Source of the DNA: an uncultured Eubacteriales bacterium
GTDB taxonomy: Bacteria > Bacillota > Clostridia > Oscillospirales > Oscillospiraceae
Assembly: GCA_900544945.1 (NCBI GenBank)
Contig: UQXG01000051.1
Coordinates: forward strand, 1 to 13,567
Reading direction: 5' to 3'
DNA length: 13,567 nt
This document shows positions 6,353 through 12,821 of the stretch, one piece after another (position 1 is the stretch's first letter; each line of letters begins with the position of its first letter). The notes below the pieces were generated by a model. The model had not been told where the DNA came from, ran no database searches, and saw nothing but the letters and a program-made list of their open reading frames with translations. The position numbers and the translations under genes were made by a program.

Positions 6353-7717
6353 CTAAAACAACAAGCTGGAGCCGTCGCCTGCCTTCTTCGTCAGCCTGCC
6401 GTTTTCCACAAAGCCCATTTTTTCCAGCCACTGCTGGAATTCGGGAATGGCGGTTTTGCCGGTGATTTCCCGCAGTGCCGCCGTCTCCCGGAAGCCGGTG
6501 GTCTGATAGTTGAGCATAATGTCGTCCCCGTGGGGAATGCCCATGAAGTAGTTGCAGCCGGCCAGGGTCAGAAGACTTGCCAGATTCTCAATGTCGTTCT
6601 GGTCGGCCTTCATGTGGTTGGTATAGCAGCAGTCGCAGCCCATGGAAATTCCTGTGAGCTTGCCCATGAAGTGATCCTCCAACCCCGCCCGGGTGACCTG
6701 CCGGGCATCGTACAGATACTCCGGGCCGATGAAGCCCACCACGGTGTTCACGAGGAAGGGCTGGAACCGCTTGGCAAAGCCGTAGCACCGGGCCTCCATG
6801 GTCACCTGATCGGTGTCGTGGTGGGCATTCGACGACAGCTCCGAGCCCTGGCCGGTCTCAAAATACATGACGTTGGGCCCTTCGGCAGTGCCCTCCTTCA
6901 GAAGCAGCTGCCGAGCTTCCTCCAATGTGGTGGCGCTGAAGCCGAAAGCCTCATTTCCCTTCTGACTGCCGGCAATGGATTGGAAAATCAGGTCGCAGGG
7001 GGCTCCCGCCCGGACGGCCTTCATCTGAGCCGTCACATGCGCCAGTACGCAGATCTGGGTGGGAATCTGCCAGTGCTCCCGGATTTCCCGGAACCGGCGC
7101 AGAACCCGCCCCACCTGCTCCGGACTGTCCGTCACCGGGTTCAGGCCGATGACCGCATCCCCCGCGCCGAAGCTCAGCCCCTCCAAAGTGGAGGCGGTAA
7201 TGCCCTCCGGGTCATCGGTGGTGTGGTTGGGCTGCAAGCGGCAGGAAAGCGTCCCCGGAAGGCCGATGGTAGTGTTGCAGTGGGCGGTGACGGTGATTTT
7301 ATTGGCGGCGTAAATCAGGTCCAGATTGCCCATAAGCTTGCACACCGCCGCCACCATTTCGGAGGTCAGCCCTCGGCTGATTCGGCGGATGTCCTGGCCG
7401 GTGGTGGATTCGTCCAGAAGCCACTCCCGGAACTCCGCCACCGTCCAGCCCCGGATTTCCCGGTAGACCTGCTCGTTCACATCGTCCTGGATAATCCGGG
7501 TGACTTCGTCCTCCTCATAGGGCACGGCGGGATTTTCCCGCAGCTCCCCCAGGGTCACGGCGGAGAGCACCACCTTAGCCGCCACCCGCTCCTGGGCGGT
7601 CTCTGCCGCCAGCCCCGCCAGCTTATCCCCGGTTTTTTCCTCGTTCGCCTTGGCCAGAACCTGCTTTAAGTCCCGGAATGTATAGGTTTTTCCCAGCAAT
7701 GTGGTTTTCAGCTTCAT
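6353..7717 (-). CDS. eutB: Ethanolamine ammonia-lyase large (catalytic) subunit EutB
   Basis: It is the catalytic subunit of the adenosylcobalamin-dependent lyase that splits ethanolamine into acetaldehyde and ammonia. The 454 residues match the E. coli length (453) almost exactly. The substrate-contact residues known from the E. coli structure are found at the same numbers: R160 and Q162 (CRLQPNH), N193 (GLNP), E287 (YFETGQG) and D362 (GCDCCYTNH). The C-terminal signature GIPHGDDIMLNYQTT is also intact. The start is ATG 7717, with AGGA 8 bases upstream; ATG 7726 is a possible alternative but sits too close to that site. The gene lies 44 bases after eutT, the longest gap in the operon, and a GC-rich hairpin fills the gap. 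It is oddly placed four genes after eutC instead of directly before it. Confidence 0.97.
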   Translation of the reverse strand: MKLKTTLLGKTYTFRDLKQVLAKANEEKTGDKLAGLAAETAQERVAAKVVLSAVTLGELRENPAVPYEEDEVTRIIQDDVNEQVYREIRGWTVAEFREWLLDESTTGQDIRRISRGLTSEMVAAVCKLMGNLDLIYAANKITVTAHCNTTIGLPGTLSCRLQPNHTTDDPEGITASTLEGLSFGAGDAVIGLNPVTDSPEQVGRVLRRFREIREHWQIPTQICVLAHVTAQMKAVRAGAPCDLIFQSIAGSQKGNEAFGFSATTLEEARQLLLKEGTAEGPNVMYFETGQGSELSSNAHHDTDQVTMEARCYGFAKRFQPFLVNTVVGFIGPEYLYDARQVTRAGLEDHFMGKLTGISMGCDCCYTNHMKADQNDIENLASLLTLAGCNYFMGIPHGDDIMLNYQTTGFRETAALREITGKTAIPEFQQWLEKMGFVENGRLTKKAGDGSSLLF

Positions 7718-7737
7718 ATTCCTCATCCTTTTGAAGG

Positions 7738-7758
7738 GGAGGCGGTTCGGCCGCCTCC
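7738..7758 (-). repeat. GC-rich hairpin between eutT and eutB
   Basis: The minus strand reads GGAGGCGG-CCGAA-CCGCCTCC, a perfect 8-bp stem with a 5-base loop, 3 bases after the eutT stop codon. No U-run follows (the next bases are CCTTCAAAA), so it is probably not a terminator. It may act as an mRNA-stabilising or processing element protecting the eutB-to-eutH half of the transcript. The structure is seen; the role is inferred. Confidence 0.6.
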
Positions 7759-7761
7759 GCT

Positions 7762-8448
7762 CTAGCGCAATTTTGCTTTTTCCTGAATCATCAGAAGATA
7801 CAGCATACTGCTCATCCGGTTCAGGGCTTTGGGAATGTCCTCCCGAAGCAGGTTTCCCTCCCGGTCGGAAAAGGCCTCCACCGCCGCCAGTTCCGCCTCC
7901 CTGGCAAAGCACCGGGCCCGGTTCAGCCCGGCAATCACCGGGCCGTCGGAAGCCTGGGGCATGAAATGGGGCTGGCCGTAGTAATCCTGGGGCATGTGGC
8001 TGCGCTCTCGCTGCTCGGCCTGGGTCAGACCGCAGAGGGTGTCCTGCCGCAAAGGCTCTTCCAGCACGTCACAGCGGAGGATTTTTCGGGATAAGTCCAG
8101 GATTTCCCCCAATGCCCCCTCCGGTGCTCCCGGTACCAGCTGGCAGAGAATCAACTCCGCCTCCAAAGTGTCCATTTTCCCCCGGAACCGGATTCTCGGA
8201 TGGGTTTTGGGCACCAGAACTTCCCCGTTCAGGTGGGTCATGTGCTCCGGCTTTTCCTCTGCATAGCCCCCGGATAACAGCCGGTAGCGTTCAGGTCTTG
8301 CCTGGGAACCGGGAAGGATTTCGATCCGCTCCCGGCGAAGAAAATCCCGGGCGGTGCTCGTCAGCTGGTCGCCCTTGCCCAGATAATAGACCCGTTTTCC
8401 ATCCCGATTCCGGATGTTCGCCCGAACGGCCTGCTCATCCCAGAGCAT
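7762..8448 (-). CDS. eutT: Corrinoid adenosyltransferase EutT
   Basis: It transfers adenosyl from ATP to cob(I)alamin to make the coenzyme B12 needed by EutBC. The 228 residues show the EutT pattern: a short N-terminal helical segment, then KTHPRIRFRGKMDTLEAELILCQ, LSRKILRCDVLEEPL, and a C-terminal helix (LNRMSSMLYLLMIQEKAKLR). The HX11CCX2C metal motif described for the Salmonella enzyme is absent: the segment before HPRI contains no cysteine. This places it with the EutT subgroup lacking these cysteines, as reported for some Firmicutes. The start codon overlaps the eutM stop by one base (TAATG). Its presence implies that the operon relies on local conversion of imported or salvaged cobalamin. 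Confidence 0.9.
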   Translation of the reverse strand: MLWDEQAVRANIRNRDGKRVYYLGKGDQLTSTARDFLRRERIEILPGSQARPERYRLLSGGYAEEKPEHMTHLNGEVLVPKTHPRIRFRGKMDTLEAELILCQLVPGAPEGALGEILDLSRKILRCDVLEEPLRQDTLCGLTQAEQRERSHMPQDYYGQPHFMPQASDGPVIAGLNRARCFAREAELAAVEAFSDREGNLLREDIPKALNRMSSMLYLLMIQEKAKLR

Positions 8449-8753
8449 TACTTACCGGCGGCGCTCTGTTGGCCGCCTCGACCCTTGGGCAAAATGGCGT
8501 CCACCTCCATGTGAGGCCGGGCGATCACATGGACGGAAATCAGCTCTCCCACCTTCTCCGCCGCGGCGGCACCGGCATCCGTGGCCGCCTTCACCGCGCC
8601 CACGTCGCCCCGAACCATCACCGTTACCAGGCCGCCGCCGATCTGCTCCTTGCCCACCAGCTGGACGTTGGCGGACTTGACCATGGCGTCCGCCGCCTCA
8701 ATGGCTCCCACAAGTCCCTTTGTTTCAATCATACCCAAAGAATTCGTATCCAT
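8448..8753 (-). CDS. eutM: Microcompartment shell hexamer EutM (BMC-H)
   Basis: This single-domain BMC protein of 101 residues forms hexameric tiles, the bulk of the polyhedral shell. The sequence LGMIETKGLVGAIEAADAMV, then LVGKEQIGGGLVTVMVRGDVGAVKAATDAG and ELISVHVIARPH, follows EutM/PduA closely, with the pore-loop GGG intact. A short polar tail (GRGGQQSAAGK) replaces the usual C-terminus. The ATG at 8753 lies 3 bases after the eutL stop, and its ribosome binding site (AAAGGA) is inside the eutL 3' end. It is the only BMC-H gene here; no second hexamer such as EutS or EutK is present. Confidence 0.95.
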   Translation of the reverse strand: MDTNSLGMIETKGLVGAIEAADAMVKSANVQLVGKEQIGGGLVTVMVRGDVGAVKAATDAGAAAAEKVGELISVHVIARPHMEVDAILPKGRGGQQSAAGK

Positions 8754-8756
8754 TTG

Positions 8757-9389
8757 TTACATCCTTTCCATCGGTTGTGCCGCAACTTCCGTCACTGCGG
8801 CGGCAAAGGCCGCACAGGCGGCGTCGCAGGCACTTTGAGTGCCGGTCAGCAGACCGCCGCCGAAATTGGTTTCGCTGGGCGGGGCATAGAGCTTACAAAG
8901 CCGAACCTCCGCCGCCTTCAGCGCCGCGTCCATAGCGTACATGCCTTCCAGAGGCGGGGCAATCAGGTAAGCCAGTGCCTCCCCCGGCTTCACCCCGGCC
9001 TCCTTGGCAAGGTATGTGCCTGCGCTGCTCACAGTGTGCGCAAGATAGGGCACATTATGCGTCAGTTCAAAGCCCACTCTGGTCAGCTCGGACAGCGCCG
9101 CCTCCATGCCGCTGCGCAATGCCCCTGGGGTTTTCGCTGCCAGAATGCCGATGACCTCCCCGGCGTTGGGGGTGGAAGCGTTGGAAGCCCCGGCGTAGAA
9201 GCTTCTGCCGTAGGCCACCTCCACCTCGGCGGCTTTGGTGGCCGCGTCCAGGGCGATATAGGTGGCGTCATCGCAGTCGGTGGTAATCAGACCCAGCGCC
9301 GGATATCCTTCCGGAGCCCCCAGTGCCCGGCACAGAGCCGGGCTGGCATTGGCCAGATACCGCACCGCCAGAATCTTCACCGGGATCAT
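8757..9389 (-). CDS. eutL: Microcompartment shell trimer EutL (BMC-T)
   Basis: The 210-residue protein has two tandem BMC domains (about 1-105 and 106-210) and forms pseudohexameric trimers with a gated pore, thought to pass larger molecules such as cofactors. Recognisable stretches are PEGYPALGLITTDCDDATYIALDAATKAAEV in the first half and YLIAPPLEGMYAMDAALKAAEV with NFGGGLLTGTQSACDAACAAF in the second. The length fits the family (E. coli 219). The ATG at 9389 overlaps the eutC TGA (ATGA), so the two are translationally coupled. Identification is secure. Confidence 0.96.
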   Translation of the reverse strand: MIPVKILAVRYLANASPALCRALGAPEGYPALGLITTDCDDATYIALDAATKAAEVEVAYGRSFYAGASNASTPNAGEVIGILAAKTPGALRSGMEAALSELTRVGFELTHNVPYLAHTVSSAGTYLAKEAGVKPGEALAYLIAPPLEGMYAMDAALKAAEVRLCKLYAPPSETNFGGGLLTGTQSACDAACAAFAAAVTEVAAQPMERM

Positions 9390-10294
9390 CGGGCCGCCTC
9401 CAGGTGCAGACCCACGCCGGAGACTTTACGCTTCAGAATGGTGTCAATCAAATCGGCAATGTGGGCCCCGGCCTCCACGGCGGGGGTGCCCTGGGCATGG
9501 ATATTGGAAACCACCGTCCGGGCAGACTCCGACACCCCGGTTCTGGGCTGATAGGTGATATAAGCGGACATACTCTTGTCCGTCACCAGACCCGGACGCT
9601 CGCCCACCAGCATACACACCAGCTCACAGCCGGTCACATCCCCGATGGCGTCTCCCGCTCCCACCCGGCAGTACCGGACAAAAATGGGGGTGCCTGGGTC
9701 GATACCCTTGAGCTTCAGGCCCTCCCGGAGTGCCTGAAGGCAGTCCATGGCGTTGGCCTCAATGGCGGCAGAAGACAGGCCGTCTCCCACCACAATCTGC
9801 ACCCGGGGCGTACCGGAAATGGCAGCGCGGATTTTCCGCTGGTTTTCCTCGTCAAAGCACCGGCCATAGTCCGGTCGTGTCAGATACTCGTCCTTATCGT
9901 GGCACCGGGTCTGCACCTCCGCCATGCCGTTTTTGGCGGCGAAATCCTCGCTTACCTGTGAAAACACCGCATCCTGAGCCGCCGCGTGATCGGCTCGGAA
10001 GCGCAGCATGGTCAGGGTTTTGTACCGTGGCCCCGCCTTGCCGCTGCCCAGTCGGGCGGGAGTTCGCGCCTTCATTTTCCGGAATTTTTCCCTGTTTTCC
10101 GGATTTTCCGTCAGGTAAAGCTTTCGCAGATCCAGCTCCGTCACGTCCGGCACAAAGTCCCCGTCACCATAAGGCGTGGGCTTTGCCTCTGGCTGAGGCG
10201 CTCTGGGGTGATACTCCCCGGCCTTCACCTGAGGCGGCTGTCCCATTTCCTCCAGAATCTGAGCAATCATCTGCGTTAAATCCTGCTTGTTCAT
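9386..10294 (-). CDS. eutC: Ethanolamine ammonia-lyase small subunit EutC
   Basis: It pairs with EutB to form the lyase and contributes to cobalamin binding. The 302 residues begin with an amphipathic helix, MNKQDLTQMIAQILEEM, and a Pro-rich linker (to about residue 45), the form of the known EutC encapsulation peptide. The folded part then shows ARTPARLGSGKAGPRYKT, LRFRADHAAAQDAV, DYLTRPDYGR-type sequence (here DEYLTRPDYGR), VVGDGLSSAAIEANA and GERPGLVTDKSMSAYI, all standard EutC. The start is ATG 10294, which overlaps the eutA stop (ATGA); an in-frame upstream ATG lies inside eutA and is rejected. It is directly followed by eutL rather than preceded by eutB, which is unusual. Confidence 0.97.
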   Translation of the reverse strand: MNKQDLTQMIAQILEEMGQPPQVKAGEYHPRAPQPEAKPTPYGDGDFVPDVTELDLRKLYLTENPENREKFRKMKARTPARLGSGKAGPRYKTLTMLRFRADHAAAQDAVFSQVSEDFAAKNGMAEVQTRCHDKDEYLTRPDYGRCFDEENQRKIRAAISGTPRVQIVVGDGLSSAAIEANAMDCLQALREGLKLKGIDPGTPIFVRYCRVGAGDAIGDVTGCELVCMLVGERPGLVTDKSMSAYITYQPRTGVSESARTVVSNIHAQGTPAVEAGAHIADLIDTILKRKVSGVGLHLEAAR

Positions 10295-11622
10295 GTTCTG
10301 CTCCTTTCCAGCACCAGAGTTTTCAGCACTACCGGGAAAGCTCCCCCAACCGGTGCGCCGATGTCCAGATAGGTATCCGGCAGAGCCCGAACCCGGTCGA
10401 TGCACAGAATCCGGGCGTTTTCCGGAAGCCTTGCCGACAGGGCGTGACCCAGTGCCTTTGCCATATCCGCCTCCAGGCAGACCAGCACCTCCGTCGGGCT
10501 GCCCCGGGTCAGTTCTCGGGCAAGAGTCTGAACCCGGTCATAGGTGGGCGGGGTCTCGCCGGGAACGGAGAGAATCACGGAGCCTTCAAATTGGCCCCGG
10601 TTTTCTTCCGTTACCGGGATGTTTTTCAGGGGAAAGCGAATATTTTGGCAGAAAACCGTACTGCCGGACAGCTGGGTGCTGTGGCATCCGGCTCCGATGA
10701 CGGTAGCCCGGATGGTCTGCGTTCCCAGCCGGTACTGCCCCTGACACAGGCGGCTTTTTCGGATACTTTGCCCCAGAATCGGGCCTATGTCCCCGAATTC
10801 CAGCCATGGGTTCGCCTTTTCGATGCAGTCCGCCACGCCGCCGGAAAAGGAGAGCACGTCTGACTTCTCAGACGGCTGCCAGACTTCCCCGGTTTCTTTC
10901 GTCAGCAGTTGATCCAGAAGAGCCGTGGGCTCCCGAAGGCCTGCCGCCATTTCCAAGGCACGGGTCAGGGTGTCTGCCAGGGCGGAAGCTTCCTCCTGCG
11001 TGATCTTCTTTCCAGGCTTTCCCGAAAACAGTCCCTGCAAAACCGGGGACACATAGGTGATTTCCCCGGTGTCCGACAGCTTCACCAGCCGTCCGCCTAC
11101 GTTCAGACAGCCGGTTTTTCGGATTTTTCCGTCCTGAATCAGAGCCAGATTGCTGGTTCCGCCGCCGATGTCCATATGCAGGACGGTTTTGCCAGTTTCT
11201 TCGGAATAGGCAACCGCCCCGGCTCCCTTAGCCGCCAGAATGCTTTCCAGGTCCGGCCCGGCAGTGGCCACCACGAACTCACCCGCAAGGTCTGACAAAG
11301 CCTCCAACACCGCCCGGGCGTTTTCCTTCCGGCTGGTTTCGCCGGTGATGATAATGGCTCCGGTGTCCACCTGTGCCCGGGAAATGCCCGCATTCCGATA
11401 CTCTTCCTCTACGATTTCCCGGATTTTCTCCCCGTTTACATGGCTTTCATCCAATAATGGGGTAAAATACACCGGGCTTTCGTAGAGAATTTCCCGCTGG
11501 GTGATGGCAAGCTCCGGCACGGCGAAAATCGAGGCTCGGTTTTCCACCTTCAGCCGGGATACCACCATTTGGGTAGAGGTGGTGCCTACGTCCAGGCCCA
11601 CGCTCAGAAGGCTTTCACACAT
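10291..11622 (-). CDS. eutA: Ethanolamine ammonia-lyase reactivating factor EutA
   Basis: It is an ATP-dependent chaperone-like protein that releases damaged cobalamin from inactivated EutBC so fresh coenzyme can bind. The 443-residue product has the actin/Hsp70-type ATPase fold: phosphate-1 motif DVGTTSTQ at residue 11 and phosphate-2 motif DIGGGTSN at residue 151. ITGETSRKENA (93-103) is a typical EutA segment. It is slightly shorter than the E. coli protein (467). The ATG at 11622 overlaps the eutG stop by 8 bases, and the stop overlaps eutC by 4, so it is tightly embedded between them. Identification is confident. Confidence 0.95.
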   Translation of the reverse strand: MCESLLSVGLDVGTTSTQMVVSRLKVENRASIFAVPELAITQREILYESPVYFTPLLDESHVNGEKIREIVEEEYRNAGISRAQVDTGAIIITGETSRKENARAVLEALSDLAGEFVVATAGPDLESILAAKGAGAVAYSEETGKTVLHMDIGGGTSNLALIQDGKIRKTGCLNVGGRLVKLSDTGEITYVSPVLQGLFSGKPGKKITQEEASALADTLTRALEMAAGLREPTALLDQLLTKETGEVWQPSEKSDVLSFSGGVADCIEKANPWLEFGDIGPILGQSIRKSRLCQGQYRLGTQTIRATVIGAGCHSTQLSGSTVFCQNIRFPLKNIPVTEENRGQFEGSVILSVPGETPPTYDRVQTLARELTRGSPTEVLVCLEADMAKALGHALSARLPENARILCIDRVRALPDTYLDIGAPVGGAFPVVLKTLVLERSRT

Positions 11623-12697
11623 GACCCGTCACCTCTTCCAGGATCCGGCGCACCAGGAAGCCTTCCACCGGCATGGGGTTGGTGTCGCAGCAGGGGTCTT
11701 TCAGGGTTGCTTCCACCAGCTCCCCGGCCTGACGCCAGACGCTTCTTGGATCAATGCCTGCCTGCAAAAGGGTCTCCGGCAGATTCAGCTCCCGACGCAG
11801 GCGGCACAGGCCGTTTTTCAGATTCCGGATGGCGATGGTGTCTGCACTGCCCCCGATTCCCGCCGCCCGAGCCAGCTCCGCGTACTTTTTTCCCGCTACA
11901 TGGGCGTTGCAGCCGATGACCGCCGGCAGCAGCACTGCGTTCAGCCGCCCGTGGGGGACGTGGAACATGCCGCCCAGACTGTGGGACATGGCGTGACACA
12001 GACCAAGTCCTGCCTGGGTGAAGGCCATGCCCGCCATCGTTGAGGCCAGATGCACCTTCAGACGCACCGCCGTATTTCCGGCAAAGGAGGCTGGCAGGTT
12101 GGCAAAGGCCACGGAAAAGGCCTCCCGGGCATACAAATCTGTAATGGCTCCGGCGTTTTTGGCAACAAAGCTTTCCGCCGCGTGGGTCAGCACGTCAAAG
12201 CCCGTTTCGGCGATGAGACCCGGTGGCAGAGCCGTGAGCAAATCGCTGTCGAGAATCGCAATGTCGGGCCGCATCCGGCTGTCCACCAAGGGGTGCTTCA
12301 CATGGTCGTGGGTCAGAATGGCAAAATCCGTCACCTCCGAGCCGGAGCCGGAGGTGGTGGGGATGGCCGCCAGCAGGCAATCCCCCTTGGCAAAATAAGC
12401 CATGGCCTTGGCGCAGTCCAGCGCGCTGCCGCCGCCCAGTGCCACCAGCAGATCAGGGGCAAAGGCCCGGAGCCGAGCCGTGCCCTCCGCCGCCAACTCC
12501 ACCGTGGGATCCGGCTGGATTTTGTCGAAAATCTCCGAGCTTTCGCATCGGGACAGCTCCACGATCCGTTTTGCTGTGCCGTTTTTCACAAAAAAGGGAT
12601 CCGCCACCAGAAACAGCCGCTTTTTCCCCAGAGAGGAAAGGGCCGAAACCGCGCCGGCTCCCGCGAGAATCTTCGTTTTGCAGAAGAATTCTTCCAA
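11615..12697 (-). CDS. eutG: Iron-containing alcohol dehydrogenase EutG
   Basis: It reduces acetaldehyde to ethanol and so regenerates the NAD+ used by EutE. The 360-residue group III alcohol dehydrogenase shows the GGGSALDCAK dinucleotide motif (88-97), SGSGSEVTDFAIL (116-128), and a complete iron site, D168, H172, H235 and H249, with the same spacings as the E. coli FucO site. I place the start at TTG 12697 (MEEFFCKTKILAGAG): no in-frame ATG lies close upstream, the N-terminus fits EutG/PduQ proteins, and AAGGCGGTGG precedes it. It is the first gene of the operon. A hairpin-forming inverted repeat covers its ribosome binding site, so its translation may be controlled. PduQ is an equivalent name; context decides for EutG. 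Confidence 0.92.
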   Translation of the reverse strand: MEEFFCKTKILAGAGAVSALSSLGKKRLFLVADPFFVKNGTAKRIVELSRCESSEIFDKIQPDPTVELAAEGTARLRAFAPDLLVALGGGSALDCAKAMAYFAKGDCLLAAIPTTSGSGSEVTDFAILTHDHVKHPLVDSRMRPDIAILDSDLLTALPPGLIAETGFDVLTHAAESFVAKNAGAITDLYAREAFSVAFANLPASFAGNTAVRLKVHLASTMAGMAFTQAGLGLCHAMSHSLGGMFHVPHGRLNAVLLPAVIGCNAHVAGKKYAELARAAGIGGSADTIAIRNLKNGLCRLRRELNLPETLLQAGIDPRSVWRQAGELVEATLKDPCCDTNPMPVEGFLVRRILEEVTGHV

Positions 12698-12700
12698 CGT

Positions 12701-12728
12701 ATACCACCGCCTTTTCAGGAGGTAGTAT
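12701..12728 (-). promoter_or_regulatory. Inverted repeat over the eutG ribosome binding site (possible operator or RNA switch)
   Basis: The minus strand reads ATACTACC-T-CCT-GAAA-AGG-C-GGTGGTAT. In RNA this is an 8-bp stem (one G-U), a single mismatch and a 3-bp stem capped by a GAAA loop. The 3' arm contains the only ribosome binding site candidate (AGGCGGTGG) for the TTG start at 12697. In DNA the half-sites are 20 bp centre to centre, about two helical turns, which also suits a dimeric repressor. No consensus promoter was found between this repeat and the upstream terminator. The symmetry is seen; the function is inferred. Confidence 0.5.
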
Positions 12729-12762
12729 TTCCAAAACCCGGAAGGTTATGTGTTTTTTTCGC

Positions 12763-12805
12763 AAAAAAGAGGCTGCCACTGGGAGCAAAGGCTCACAGTG
12801 GCAGC
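12763..12805 (-). terminator. Intrinsic terminator of the DUF4317 gene
   Basis: The minus strand has a perfect 10-bp stem, GCTGCCACTG (12805-12796) with CAGTGGCAGC (12781-12772). The inner GAGC-CTTT-GCTC extends it, and CTCTTTTTT (12771-12763) follows. It lies 16 bases after the stop codon of the upstream gene. This strong Rho-independent terminator separates the DUF4317 gene from the eut operon, so eut needs its own promoter within the following ~65 bases or depends on read-through. Confidence 0.92.
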
Positions 12806-12821
12806 ATGTATTGAATGGGTT

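Noticed and set aside
6098..7669. 523-codon plus-strand open frame across the eutE/eutB junction
   Set aside because: It is antisense to two clearly identified genes; the composition (many His, Gly, Arg, Pro) is that of a reverse-strand shadow.
8112..9551. 479-codon plus-strand open frame opposite eutT to eutC
   Set aside because: Antisense shadow across four confident genes; no start signals.
12698..12762. Promoter for the eut operon
   Set aside because: TTGCGA, CATAAC and AATACT were tried as hexamers, but no -35/-10 pair with acceptable match and spacing was found, so none is annotated.
12772..12805. Plus-strand GAGCAAAGGCTC resembling part of the EutV (ANTAR) RNA target
   Set aside because: It is on the strand opposite to eut transcription, has a 4-base instead of a 6-base loop, and is simply the inside of the DUF4317 terminator hairpin.
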